64,000 bases of DNA from Harmonia axyridis (Eukaryota > Arthropoda > Insecta > Coleoptera > Coccinellidae). Location: positions 1,364,001 to 1,428,000 of the forward strand of contig NC_059507.1 of NCBI RefSeq assembly GCF_914767665.1, in the 5' to 3' direction. The position numbers and the translations under genes were made by a program. Of the stretch, positions 1 to 12,363 are shown one piece after another; positions within the stretch are counted from its first letter, which is position 1; every line of letters begins with the position of its first letter. Below the pieces are notes generated by a model that was given only the letters and a program-made list of their open reading frames with translations, was not told where the DNA came from and did no database searches.

Positions 1-580
1 CTTTATGGGCTGGTGGAATCATTGGTCCGTACTTCTTCAAAAACGATGATGGCCAGCACGTTACAGTCAATGGTGATCGGTATAGAGCCGTGATTACTAT
101 TTTTTTCATTCCTGAATTGAACAACCATGATGTCCAGGAGCTGTGGTTCCAACAAGACGGCGCAACATGTCACACAGCTCGTGCCACAATCGATTTATTG
201 AAAGACACGTTTGGTGACCGCCTAATTTCACGTTTTGGACCTATGAATTGGCCTCCAAGATCTTGTGATTTAACACCGCTAGTGGGGCTATGTAAAGTAA
301 TTGGTCTATGCGGATAAGCCACAAACCCTTGACCATTTGGAAGACAACATTCACCGTGTTATTGCCGATATACGGCCACAAATGTTGGAAAAATTCATCG
401 AAAATTGGACGTCCAGATTGGACTACATCCGAGCCAGACGTGGCGGTCATATGGCAGAAATCATATTTAAAATGTAATGCCACAAGATTATCTTGCGGAT
501 AAATAAAATTCATGTCGATCGAATAATCCATCGTTGTTTTATTGCAATTTAATGTTCTGTAGCTCTAAAAAAACACACTT
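1..580 (+). mobile_element. DD41D mariner-like element, copy 1, cut by window edge
   Basis: The sequence begins inside the transposase (LWAGGIIGPYFF region) and runs to the 3' terminal repeat, AGCTCTAAAAAAACACACTT, followed by TA at 581-582. The second catalytic motif WFQQDGATCHTA is intact. The third motif is broken: the LTPLDYFLWGY segment has lost bases near 280, shifting the frame. The family is described under the copy at 13272. The central deletion junction lies outside the window, so this copy says nothing about it. Confidence 0.93.
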
Positions 581-582
581 TA

Positions 583-1723
583 ATTTCATCAAGATCAGTA
601 GTACCTAGGCAAGATTTTTCAACAGTGTTAAAGAATTCGAAATAGTAAGTCAAGAACAGCTTTACATTGTACTGATAACTTTCTGTATTGATTTTGTACA
701 GGCCGCTCAATTCCGTTTGTAAAAGAATGTGTAATATATGCCTCTTCAAAAGTACTATGCCAACGCATCAATGATACATAGCGATATGTGGAAAACAAGG
801 GGAGAAAATTTCAACGGAATTTATTCAATTTGATTGAACTGGTGATGGAGGCTTAATTTGCACGTTTATAGGGATTCAGGTATGTTTCAATTTCACCAAA
901 TAAAACAATGTTATCGTATTTTGCGTAATCAGAAATTCTTTCCATGCGTTTAATCGAAAATATATGTATATAAAGGTTAACCACATTTGAAATTCACAAT
1001 TTCGAATCGGTTGAATTCGACAATTTTCATTTGTTGCATTCAAGGAAAATGAAACATGCACTGGTGTGAACCATAGACAAAACCAAATTCAAGCAGAATA
1101 TAAATAAAATTACGAAAGCACTGGAATGAAGTTGTGAGCTTTTGAGCGTTCGCGAATGCGCTAGTTGCCCATATACAGTATACGATTCAATATGGAATAA
1201 AATAAAATTTTAAATGATTTCAGATTTTATTTCTGGTGCGATTTCAACATAAATCATAAGATATCTCCACAATCTTGATTTTTCTAGTCAGGTTCTTCGA
1301 GAGACATGATCCAGTTCCACCAAGAAGATGCTGAAAGGTCAGCAAACCAGTTCCCAACATTCACCACCTACCTGTCCCAAGAAACAAGATCTAGCTGTTT
1401 TATTTTGGACCGATCTCACCACCCAATATCACCCTTTCAGCCTCTTGGACAGGGATATTTTTTTTCACTTGGTTTTTAACACGCCACACAGCTGACGCCA
1501 GATACCCCAAAACGAGGTCAGTACACGCATAATTTAAGCAGATATATACCTACCAGTTTTTTTTCGAACTTTTATTTTCACACATTTATCTCCAACTGAA
1601 TTAATTCGTAGAGAATTAAGATGTGAATTGAAACGACGGTTGAAGTTCACACAGAGGGTCGTAACGAATTCGGTAAATAAGAAAAAAAAACACTGCAAAA
1701 TTTTATAATCATTATAGGAAATT
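583..1723. other. AT-rich stretch, no gene seen
   Basis: No open frame with recognisable protein content and no repeat shared with the rest of the window was found here. Short homopolymer runs of T occur near 1460 and 1560 and an A-run near 1681. Confidence 0.5.
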
Positions 1724-2165
1724 CGACAATTTGAAATGGCTATAATATGGCAATACTGTGAATGATTTTCTGATATTTCTTATGTCATTTATGTTGTCAT
1801 TTAATCATGTAAAGATACACGCTTCAATAACGCCTAGAAATTGTCAATTTGTTTCATCAAAATCAGTGCTCATTCAAGCATATTGAGAGAAATTCAAAAA
1901 TAATTCAAGGACAACATTATTTAGTTGAACATCGTCGTCCTATTGTAGAAAAAATTGGTAGGTACCACTACAAAATTTGTATACAATACGACGAATATAG
2001 TGAGTCAATTTTGAACTGATTTTGATCAAATAATTTAACAATTTCTAATCATTCTTGAAACGTGTATCTTTCTATGATCAAATAACCTACTGAACAAAAA
2101 TTACATAAGGAACGTCAAAAAATAATACAGTGTTGCCATTATAACCATTTTGAATTGACAATTTT
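1724..2165. repeat. palindrome built from the 5' end of a second mariner-like family
   Basis: Two arms of about 220-240 bp meet near GGTACC at 1961-1966. Each arm starts with a form of CAATTTGAAATGGTTATAA and continues through a degraded start of a transposase (readable as ERYT..QRLEIV, typical of a mariner N-terminal helix). The left arm runs forward and the right arm is its reverse complement, so the two 5' ends face outward. The ATG is followed by a stop in the left arm, so no protein is made. Related 5' fragments occur at 29901, 32105 and 55970. Confidence 0.7.
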
Positions 2166-5100
2166 TATTGGAAAACGCTTCACTATAATTCTTCAAGTTC
2201 TCCTGTCAGCTTGTTAACAAACTGCTTCTTCTGATCACGCTAAAGGTCTTAATCTTAAAGATATCAATCAAATTTGACCCAAATTTTAGGGTTCCCTTTC
2301 TCTAGAAGCCATTTGATATTGGTTTAAATCGTCCAGGTGATTTTCGAGTTATTATAGACTTCGATTCAGAGTATTTTCCACATCTGCTGTGAGAAATTCT
2401 TGACTTGGAGTTCAATTCGTGAAAAGAGAATAGTTATACCCTCAAAAATATTGTGCCACGTTGTTAGGGTTATCGAAAATATAAGATTTCCATCTTCGCG
2501 ATCATTTTTGTCTACGCATTCAATATTTTCACTCGCCAAATGCATTTCAGACCATCCTGAATAAACTTGGTGCCTTGTATGTCTGTCTATCGGTCTATGT
2601 GTTCGCAAATCCCTATAACATCAACCTCAACTTCTACAATTGTCTAACATACGTTGCGTTTGCATGTTTTCAAGTTGAATTTCTTGTTACAATACACCGA
2701 ATTATTCATTTATTTATTGCTATATTAATTTTGGTTGTTACATTGTATTCATCTCCTCAACCTGAGAATTTCTGCACCTGAAAACTACTACCTATGCCAT
2801 CTTTAATTTTTTTTCTAATAGTTTCACACCATTTCAATAATAGAATTTTATTGTGCCTATTTTGACCCCAAGATTATATTGTCTTCAACTTTCAGCTACA
2901 TGATTCTATGCTCATGCCCTTGATAGAAGGAAAATTACGCCTTTGCACGTTCAAGGTCACATCTTTGTAAGATAAGATGCTCTTCTCGTCTGGTGTGAAG
3001 CTAGCTTTATGAAACACTTCACAAACCCTGAGATTTTTCCTTGAAAATCACAAGGTTTCCACAACATCACCATACATTTTTTCATCAATAATTGCTGATT
3101 TTAAATCGATCCAACCACATCTCTGCTGCCCTTAAGAACATCATAATAATTTTCTATGGCTCTCCCATAAAAAACATAGTGTCAACCTCTTTGACGTGAA
3201 TACGTGCAGGGTGCAATGGTCAAGTCAGAAGACTTATCCAAGTCCGCAAATAATCTTCCAACCTACCGCAATTCCTTCGACCAGTTCTTTCTTATTTTAT
3301 CCTCCATCTGCTCCTCTCTTAGCAACTCGGCGGAAACGTCGTCCATTGAACAGAACCGGCGACAGTGTGCTTGTGTGAGCCGTGCCGAGAACAAATCAAC
3401 ATTCAACATAGGTAGTTAAACCAGCGCAACTGAATGCTGCTCTCGCTCCATACCAATCTATCTTTCCGAGAGAGGGTTCATTGAATCGCGTATACATAGT
3501 TCTTAAAACGCAAACGTGATATCATCGCTCGTCATGGCCACAGACATCTGTTATTAAAATGTGTATGTGTGTTTTATCCAGTGGTTTATCAAGTCAATGT
3601 CTTCTTTGTTTCAAACGTAAGTAGAAGTTCGTTGTTATGTTTTGGGCGGTATTCTATTCAGGCAATTGTTCAGTGCGTTCCGTGAGCTACAATTATCGAT
3701 TTGGTTATATTCGTGCGATATAATTTTATCTGCAAAACAAACAATTTGCCCGAAGTGTCGCTACAAAACGGTTGTGGTGAGCAATATTCCAATATAACCT
3801 AACTTTGTTTCATTATTATGTGACGTTCACGGTAAAATTGGTGAATTGAATACGATCGTGACAGGCACCGGGTAGACAATTTATCTGGATGAATGTCCAG
3901 TTCTAATTCATTTTCAAAACAAGCTCTAACGTTTTGTTTTCTGAAACACATTTGCGCAAACTCAGATCGTATTACGAACAAAGAACCGATGAAAGAAAGA
4001 ATACAGCTCTTCTACTCCCAGATAATGAAATAACTGACATTTTCATGTTGTTTATATGTGGGTGTTCACATTAACTGCAAGTTATTATAAGGATGTTTTC
4101 CCTAGATTAATCCAAGCTCAGTTTTTCATCAAATCTAATATCAGTTTTTAAAAACTAGTAGGTACAAAAGGTAGGAATACTGATTCAAAGTCGAAAAGTT
4201 AGGTTAGGTTTGACATACCTGTGTAATGTTGTGAGTTAAATTCAACTCTCAAACGAGTTTGAATCGATTATTCGCCACAGACTTCAAAATACGATGAATT
4301 GTGTTATTGCATATTTTCAATTTTGTGCCAATTTTATACAGTAGCCGTCATCGTGAGTTTAAATATGTATTTCAAAAATAGAAAGAATCCGATTCAACCT
4401 TCATCAATCTTCTGGAAATTGAATAAAACTGTTCCCAAGTGATTAGATATATACCAAGAATTGTTATAGATTTCTCAGAATTGAATATCGTGTAAAGTAC
4501 AGGTTAAGATTGAGTTTTTATCTTATCTAAAAAACGTCTTATAGGTGTTTCTTGTCTAGTGTTGGAGAAATGCAAGTATGAAACTTAATCAAGGTCGATA
4601 TAATGCTTCCACGTGCTTGAAACCGATGATTCCTTGCTATTTATTTTTCAACGGAATATGTACGATTATTTTTATTCGAACCTTATACTTGCGGATGTGT
4701 TTCTTCGATCTTCACGATCGTTAAATTGTGGGCATATTATTGAACGAAATTGACGTCAAAGAATGCTATTAACTCTACATGAAAATCGCGCGTTATCGCT
4801 TAGTTATTTTATTGATATTCTTCTTGGAAATTTTGCCAAAAATTTCTGCCATTGTTGCAGCTTTTGCTATTGCAGTTACTGCAGAGAATGTTCGATGTTT
4901 TTTACCTAGATTGTCCTAGGCCTTCGAAGCTTAGAGTCTGTTTTGTTCATAAATTTGCAAAAAAAAGGATCTGAATACTCGAATGATTCATACCGTCAAT
5001 TTGAAGTAAACACATGTGTTATTTGCACATTTTCCACCTTGGAATGTTTGTTATTTTGAGATTCTCAGATTCGCTTTCGATATAGAAGGATCATTGAAAA

Positions 5101-6015
5101 CATGAGGCATTTGAAATAACATTGGAATAAAAATCGAAACTAAATGGCAGTTACATTATTTCCACTTTTAAATATTATAAATATGGATTAAAAATTTAAA
5201 AAAGCTACTGTGTAGCGAAACAATTGTTACCTATTTATATAATTAAAAAGTGAAAGTAGAATAACTGACCTTTAATTTCGTTTCAAATAAATTTTCAAAG
5301 AGTAAAGACAATATTTGAAAGATGGCTATAGTGAGAACTAAGAATGTAATAAATAAATCAGATTGACCTTCACAAAAGAGTACGATTGAATCAATGATAG
5401 AAACAAAAACTTTCCCATATGACAATTGAATGTTTACACTTCCAAGTAACGTCAATACGTCACATTGCATTAAATTGCATTTTGGTTGCTGATGTTGTGA
5501 AATAGATTTACATCTTTGATTTTATTCTTTCAATTGCTTCTTTTGCAAAATATTCAAGCGATTTAAAAATATCCGCCTTTATTGGTTATTTTCGAATACT
5601 CTATTCTGCAACTTGTCTTGGCAATGAAATTTAATGGGTCAAAATTGTGTAACTCGTGAACCTTTTGTGTAAAGTTTTAAAAAGGAAAAGTTGATCATTT
5701 GAACAGTCTTTTCTTAGTGGTCATGTTTTTCGTTGCTTAGGAACACAACCTATTGCCAAAATGCACTTGATCTTTTTATAGATTTTCACCTTAAACTAGA
5801 TTTGGCTTCTTACTAAAATGTCAACATTTCGGGTAAAATGTACTGAATTAATATTATTAACAAAACCACTTTGCAACTTTTCACTTTTGTAAATTGAAAA
5901 ACAATGTTATTGCACAACAACACGAGTTCATTAATGCTAGGACCTGTTGAACCGAACTACTCTGCAACTTTTCAATTCTGAATTATTTACTTTATTAATT
6001 TAATTTTTGTGGAAG
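2166..6015. other. long non-coding stretch
   Basis: Many stop codons occur in all frames and I recognise no protein. Around 3190-3620 the base composition is richer in GC and CpG than its surroundings, and a splice-donor-like AACGTAAGTAG lies at 3614-3624. This could be an untranslated first exon of a host gene, but nothing else supports that. Two TTAGG units at 4199-4208 are too short to be telomeric. Confidence 0.4.
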
Positions 6016-6243
6016 ACATGGACGCCCGCAGAAATTTTTCTTAGGGGGGGCAAAATGAAAATTATTGAAAAACGATAAGGCGTCCATGATTTTCATTGAA
6101 AACCGGAAAATTGTTTTGAATCCATTACTTTCCTTTTTTCCTTGCCCCTTGGATTGAGAAAAATATATTGAGGGTGTTGTGCTGAAAAATGAGATAATCA
6201 AAATCTCAGGGGGGGCCATGGCCCCCCTCTGCGGGCGCCCATG
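6016..6243. repeat. MITE with GC-rich GGCGCCCGCAG inverted ends
   Basis: The left end reads ACATGGACGCCCGCAG followed by a run of G (AGGGGGGGC). The right end is GGGGGGGCCATGGCC...CTGCGGGCGCCCATGG. The outer 16 bases are near-perfect inverted repeats, and the inner parts are G-rich on both sides. The interior (about 150 bp) is AT-rich and non-coding. The ends resemble a widespread class of animal non-autonomous DNA elements; I cannot assign the superfamily. Confidence 0.65.
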
Positions 6244-6978
6244 GTGGAAGATGAAAGTATATCCGATAAAAAAGGCTCATATGCTCTTAAGTATGAAAAT
6301 GATGAATCTATAATATCATATTACATCTACACATTAGAAAATTGAGGATTCTGAATAAACCTAAAGTTTATTATTGTTGGAAATAATAAAGAGGTCATTG
6401 AGCCAACATCCTTGGGATGAATCTTCTCCCAACAGAAAAGGACGGTACGAAATTGAGGCTCGACTTTTCTCGCACTCCGAACGGATCTCCGATAAGACTT
6501 TATTCAAGGTTCGCCAGAACCGGCCTAGGCTGATTTTATCCACGTAACGTATTTCTGCCTGTACGCAATTCCTGATATGGGTGGAACTTCGGAATCATTG
6601 AATGGATTTTATCAAATATCTAATTTAACATAGATATTCGGACCCTAAACCTACCCTGGAAATTTCAAGTCCATCACTACAGAATCTTTTTTATTTGAGG
6701 GGGCTGTGACTTATATTTTGGAAAATATAACGATTTTTTCCAAATAAGACAAAAATTCAAAGAAATAATACAAAAGAATTCATTTTTATGAGAACTTCAC
6801 AACACATAAACATGAAATTGAAAACATGAGTTGCTACAATGTAAAAGTACAATATTTTTCACCGCATATTCTTAGCACTTATAGTTCCAGGGATATGAAT
6901 TCTTGAAATTTTCGGAATAAAATTTCTCTAATTCTAGGGAAAATCATTATGTTATACCTTGTAGAAAAAAATCTTTGT
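6244..6978. other. non-coding stretch with a locally duplicated segment
   Basis: A segment of about 90 bp at 6480-6575 containing CCAGAACCGGCCTAGGCT recurs at 8205-8310. A segment near 6690-6750 (TTATTTGAGGGGGCTGTGAC) resembles part of the repeat at 53485-53770. No gene was seen. Confidence 0.45.
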
Positions 6979-8168
6979 GGAAATATCTCAGTTTCACACA
7001 GATGTCATGGTTATATTTCATTATTATATGTTGGTACTCTAAACTCTCCTGTCATGGATTTATCTCTTAACTGTGAAATTTAGGATACAAAAAACAAATT
7101 TGCCAACCAACATTCTTCTGAACGATATTTATGGAAATATTCCATTGCATTCAATAAAAAATTACAGTAAATAATGTAAAGGGTGTTTTTTTTAGAGCTA
7201 TAGAACTTTAAATTGCAATAAAACAACGATGGATTATTCGATTGACATGAATTTTATTTATCCGCAAGATAATCTTGTGGCATTACATTTTAAGTATGAT
7301 TTCTGGCATATGACCGCCACGGCTGGCTCGGGTGTAGTCCAATCTAGACGTCCAATTTTCGTTGACTTTTTCCAACATTTGTGGACAAATATCGGCAATA
7401 ACACGGCGATTGTTGTCTTCCAATTGGTCAAGGGTTTGTGGCTTATCCGCATAGACCAATGATTTTACATAGCCCCACAGAAAGTAGTCTAGCGGTGTTA
7501 AATCACAAGATCTTGGAGGCCAATTCACAGGTCCAAAACGTGAAATTAGGCGGTCACCAAACGTGTCTTTCAATAAATCGATTGTGGCAAGAGCTGTGTG
7601 ACATGTTGCGCCGTCTTGTTGGAACCACAGCTCCTATACATCACGGTTGTTCAATTCAGGAATGAAAAAGTTAGTAATCATGGCTCTATACCGATCACCA
7701 TTGACTGTAACGTTCTGGCCATCATCGTTTTTGAAGAAGTACGGACCAATGATTCCACCAGTCCATAAAGCGCACCAAACAGTCAGTTTTTCTGGATGCA
7801 ACCGTGTTTCGACATACACTTGAGGATTAGCTTCACTGCAAATGCGGCAGTTTTGTTTGTTGACGTAGCCATTCAACCAGAAGTGCGCTTCGTCGCTAAA
7901 CAAAATAGAATGGACGTAGTGCGCGATACGTATTCCGCACAGAATCATTATTTTCGAAATAAAATTGCACTATTTGCAAGCGTTGTTCAGGCATGAGTCT
8001 ATTCATGATGAATTGCCAAACCAAACTGAGAATAAATCACTTGACAGCTGTTAAATCGGTCGCCATCTTGAACAGTAATGCCAACTCAAAGTTATATACT
8101 TCGAAAAAAAACACCCTTTATAATAATGAAATATAACCAAGAAATCTATGCGAAACCGAGATACTCAG
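6979..8168. mobile_element. TIR element 'J' carrying a DD41D insertion
   Basis: About 48-bp inverted repeats at 6979-7026 and 8121-8168 (containing GGTTATATTTCATTATTA) bracket about 150 bp of element J followed by DD41D copy 2. Removing copy 2 leaves a host element of about 250 bp. A second partial J copy lies at 14213-14435 on the opposite strand, next to DD41D copy 5 at the same J position. J has no coding content and its superfamily is unknown to me. Confidence 0.65.
7179..8118 (-). mobile_element. DD41D mariner-like element, copy 2 (complete ends, internally deleted)
   Basis: This copy is 940 bp, flanked by TA on both sides (7177-7178 and 8119-8120). The ends are AAGGGTGTTTTTTTT and its inverse. 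The catalytic half is split into two frames: the first motif and the PEKLTVWCALW region at 7634-7948, and the region after WFQQDGATCH at 7283-7573. The common central junction is present at about 7900-7925 with a single base change. It sits inside element J. Confidence 0.93.
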
Positions 8169-9140
8169 ATCCAGAACCCGGTGAGCAAGGTAGCGCACAC
8201 CCTCGTTCAGCTCCAGATAAGTCCGTATCCCCGAAGGTTCCGCCAGAACCGGCCTAGGCTCTCTCTCTCTCTCTCTGGATTTATCTACGCAACTTATCGC
8301 AACAGGTACGCAGGCATGGCACCGACCGAATAAATTAACTTACAAGGTACGTACACCATCAACCACAACGTACCTACCTAGTTATTATTTGCGAGTGATA
8401 CGTCGGGCGGCTCGAACAATGCCTGGAATCCTTTGATTTCGCGACTGTGATGTCCGCCGAGGTTGAACAAACTTTCAGGGTCAGCGCTTCATCCTCCCGT
8501 GATCATCATGTAGTTGATGAACCACAATTAGACGGTATTACTCTCCTCTCTCGAAAAAAAAAAAAAAGGAAGGATCGGACCTTGAAAGTTGAAAGAACCA
8601 GCTGGATAGGCCAGTAACACCGCGAGCGTTCGTTCTCTCCTTCCTCTGGATATCGTAGATACTATTCCTAAACGTGTCGTTCAATCCCAGTCTTCTTGAT
8701 GCTCTGCTCGACGGGGCACGTTTGAAACAATGGGAATCAAGTCCGCTGATGTGTCGATGTTATTGTGATTATTGCTTCATCTTATCTCTCTCTGTTTTCT
8801 TCGCGATTTTTTGGAACGGACGTGTGAGCCTATGTAACTACTTCCTTGTGTGAATTGGTATTTGTATTTCGTTTTACGAATTGCTCAACGACTGGACGTT
8901 AGGTAATACGGTTTGTGTGGTAATAGGCTGATGAGAATAAGGAAATCTATTGCGATATACCGTTTTGGTGGATATGAATACGCTGTCGTTCATGTGAGTA
9001 TTTATTTGTTTGGTACGTTTGGAACGCGTGGCTGTGAAGAGGCTTTGATGGTGATTTTGAAAGGTAGTAGTTTCCTCTAAGTGCTTTGAAGTAGCAGAAA
9101 TTGTTTTCGTAGTTCATTAACATCACTTAACTACATATCG
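8169..9140. other. non-coding stretch with a CT microsatellite
   Basis: It contains the second copy of the CCAGAACCGGCCTAGGCT duplication (8205-8310), which here runs into a (CT) microsatellite of about 10 units at 8258-8277. A poly-A run lies at about 8556-8568. No gene was recognised. Confidence 0.5.
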
Positions 9141-9961
9141 ATTAGAAAAACACAATCTAATGGTTTAGAATAAACTTCATTATTCAGTATAGTCGCCCTG
9201 AATATCAATACATTTGTTCCAAAGAGATTCCAGTTTATGAATTCTATCCCTGGAGTGAAAATCTGGAAGGGTTGGAAAATACAGCTTCTACAGCTGTTAT
9301 GACCTCATCATTTGATGAAAAACGCCTTCCACGCATTTTGTAGGTTTGAACAAGGTTGCTAGAGACCAAATCTGGTGGATACGGTGAATGCTCTAGCAAC
9401 TCTGATCTCTCCTCAGGTGCGAATAAATAAAAATTCGAACTTAATTCAAGGATTTCTGCCATTGTCAAAATGCTCTTGTGATCAAAAAGAATTTTCTCGT
9501 ACAAACCTGTTCTTTTTCCAGGATTTTTTCATTCAGCCGGTCTGAAAGGTTACAATAATATGCATTGTTTTACCAGTTTTCAAGTAATCCACAAACAAAA
9601 TTCCTTTCGCATTGAAGCTAACACTGTCTTGGCCGATTTCTAGACAAGAACTCGTTTCGGAGCCGAAAAACCTGGCTCACACCACTCTTTAGCCTCTTGT
9701 GTTGATTCAGGATCATTGTGATATACTCAATTCTTATCCATAGTGATCAATAGACGCACAAAATCAACTTTATCCTTTCGAAAACGCTCTAAATGTTGCT
9801 GAGAAAGTCCCATTCGAATGTGTTTTCATTCCATTGTTAACGAAAGTGGCATTTATTTTGCAAAATATTGCTTACACTGCCCAATGAGATGCCTGGAGCT
9901 TCCACTAAATCTCTTTCATTCATTAGACGATTTTGCAGTACTATATCCTGTATTTTTTCTT
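9141..9961 (-). pseudogene. mariner-like (DD34D-type) transposase remnant, 5'-truncated
   Basis: Read on the minus strand, the sequence follows the order of a mariner transposase: an HTH-linker part (SLGSVSNIL at about 9880), a degraded first catalytic region (TMDKN, with Asn in place of the expected Thr after Asp-Glu), a PYPPDL block near 9375, the FSSNDEVITAVEA segment near 9300, and a C-terminal LWNKCIDIQGDYTE ending near 9195. Many stops and frameshifts interrupt it; the longest open piece is 86 codons (9244-9504). The N-terminal domain is missing because the sequence switches abruptly to a DD41D fragment at about 9962. It is not the same family as the mariner pieces at 18688, 23592 and 61897. 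Confidence 0.75.
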
Positions 9962-10303
9962 AAATTTCACGTTTTGGACCTGTGAATTGGCCTCCAAGAT
10001 CTTGTGATTTAACACCGCTAGACTACTTTCTGTGGGGCTATGTAAAGTAATTGGTCTATGCGGATAAGCCACAAACCCTTGACCATTTGGAAGACAACAT
10101 TCGCCGTGTTATTGCCGATATACGGCCAATTGGACGTCCAGATTGGACTACATCCGAGCCAGCCGTGGCGGTCATATGCCAGAAATCATATTTAAAATGT
10201 AATGCCACAAGATTATCTTGCGGATAAATAAAATTCATGTCAATCGAATAATCTTTCATTGTTTTATTGCAATTTAAAGTTCTATAGCTCTAAAAAAAAC
10301 GTC
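9962..10303 (+). mobile_element. DD41D mariner-like element, copy 3 (3' fragment)
   Basis: Only the last third remains, from ATTTCACGTTTTGGACC to a decayed 3' end (CTAAAAAAAACGTCTT). About 26 bp of the coding sequence is missing at 10128 (between the ADIRP and the WTSRLD-equivalent segments). It is joined without a gap to the mariner remnant at 9961. Confidence 0.88.
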
Positions 10304-11361
10304 TTGCATAAATTGAAAAGTATTGGAGCCAAAACCGATCCCTGCGGAAGACCATTATTCAACATTTTGAAACTACTACCTTTGTCATCAACAAAAACAC
10401 GAAGTCTCCTGTCAGATAACATAATTACTATATGAGGATAGGAAAACTACTATGTTTTCCACTTATCTGAACGTAATTTATTCGAAAAATAATGACATCT
10501 GATTGATTCATTGACAAGGCGGTAAATTATCCAAACAAATATCATTTCGCGGAAACATTTTTTGACGCTAGAGAAAGAAGTAAGAGTTTTTCCACTAGAA
10601 AATGACACGTTGCTACGGTATTTCGCCAGTGTGAAACACTCGAGCGAAATAGTCTTTGGGAAAACCTACCTAATTTATAATCTTATTAAGTGCCACTTCG
10701 AAGTTCAACAACACTGACCTTCAACTCTACAAACAGACCAGTACCTAGTTAGTAGGATCTGACTACTAAAATACGAAACCAAGAATCTCACTCTCCTGCA
10801 CGTGAATGAAACTATTCGAAAAAGCTGCCATATTATCGAGAATGTCCTGGAATTCTTGAACCGTGTTACAATAATAATTAAATGGCATTGTATTGTTTCT
10901 CCACACGTGTACAGCGCAGATTCTTCTCGACCATTTGATTTTTTACGACTTCCTCATTGCGTTGCCGTATATTTGAATATATCTCAATTTCCTGTAATTC
11001 AGTTTCGCCCATGTATGATGGTCAGTCTGGACTAGTGGAATTGTTGTCGATAAATATAATATCGGAAACGATAAAATTTTGATGATCGTATAGTCGTGGA
11101 TTACAGCCTATAGTGAATTTGACCATAGTGGTATATGGAAATTTGAGTTATGGGCCTTCTGTGGGTTAGTTACGGTATGAATATTTCAACATTGAAGCTT
11201 ATCTGCGATAGTTAGCATTAATGGGTTTCAGTATATTGTTCGTTCTTTATTGTTGTAAACGAAATTGATAGACTTTTATATCAGTAGCTGGAATATAAAT
11301 ACAAATAGACAAATTGTCGAGTTAATATGGTTTTCTGTTTGAATTTTCGATGATTGAAATA
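10304..11361. other. non-coding stretch
   Basis: No recognisable protein and no repeat shared within the window. An open frame of 77 codons at 10802-11035 has no features that support it as a gene. Confidence 0.45.
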
Positions 11362-12237
11362 AAGGGTGTTTTTTTTTTAGAGCTATAGAACTTTAAATTG
11401 CAATAAAACAACGATGGATTATTCGATTGACATGCATTTTATTTATCCGCAAGATAATCTTGTGGCATTACATTTTAAATATGATTTCTGGCTCGGATGT
11501 AGTCCAATCTGGACGTCCAATTTTCGATGACTTTTTCCAACATTTGTGGCCGTATATCGGCAATAACACGGCGAATGTTGTCTTCCAAATGGTCAAGGGT
11601 TTCTGGCTTATCCGCATAGCCCTACAGAAAGAAGTCTAGCGGTGTTAAATCACAAGATCTTGGAGGGCAATTCACAGGTCCAAAACGTGAAATTAGGCGG
11701 TCACCAAACGTGTCTTTCAATAAATCGATTGTGGCACGAGCTGTGTGACATGTTGCGCCGTCTTGTTGGAACCACAGCTCCTGGACATCATGGTTGTTCA
11801 ATTCAGGAATGAAAAAGTTAGTAATCATGGCTCTATACCGATCACCATTGACTGTAACGTTCTGGCCATCATCGTTTTTGAAGAAGTACGGACCAATGAT
11901 TCCACCAGCCCATAAAGCGCACCAAACAGTCAGTTTTTCTGGATGGAACGGTATTTCGACATACACTTGAGGATAAGCTTCACTCCAAATGCGGCAGTTT
12001 TGTTTATTGACGTAGCCATTCAACCAGAAGTGCGCTTCATCGCTAATGGACGTAGTGCGCGATACGTATTCCGCACAGAACCATTATTTTCGAAATAAAA
12101 TTGCACCATTTGCAAGCGTTGTTCAGGCGTGAGTCAATTCATGATGAACTGCCAAACCAAACTGAAAATATATCACTTGACAGCTATTAAATCGGTCGCC
12201 ATCTTGAACAATAATGCCAACTTAAAGTTATATCCTT
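11362..12237 (-). mobile_element. DD41D mariner-like element, copy 4 (short-junction form)
   Basis: TA target at 11360-11361 and 12238-12239. The 5' terminal repeat has lost about 16 bp including the poly-T tract, leaving GTTATATCCTT next to TA. The central junction is the common one minus 11 bp (reads CGCTAATGGACG on the plus strand near 12045), exactly as in copy 13 at 48961. The longest open frame is 133 codons (11622-12023), covering NGYVNKQN to LTPLDFFL. A further deletion near 11490 removes part of the C terminus. Confidence 0.92.
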
Positions 12238-12241
12238 TACA

Positions 12242-12363
12242 TTCAGAATGATATAGTAAAATTGTTGATTTGAAAATATATCGCAATCCGACCACGTATT
12301 CTAACCATGTTGGGGACATGAAAAATTGCGTATACTTTCTCTATATATGTTTATTACTCTATG
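12242..12363 (+). repeat. MITE-A, right-end fragment
   Basis: This matches the last about 120 bp of the complete MITE-A copy at 16041-16620, including CTAACCATGTTGGGGACATG and the outer end TGTTTATTACTC. It begins immediately after DD41D copy 4. Confidence 0.75.

Noticed and set aside
4199..4210. TTAGGTTAGGTT, the insect telomere motif
   Set aside because: Only two units, with no array; expected by chance in AT-rich DNA.
7258..7665. Conserved antisense frames of about 64-77 codons in every DD41D copy
   Set aside because: They mirror the well-conserved transposase coding strand and carry no features of their own. Their conservation follows from the copies being recent.
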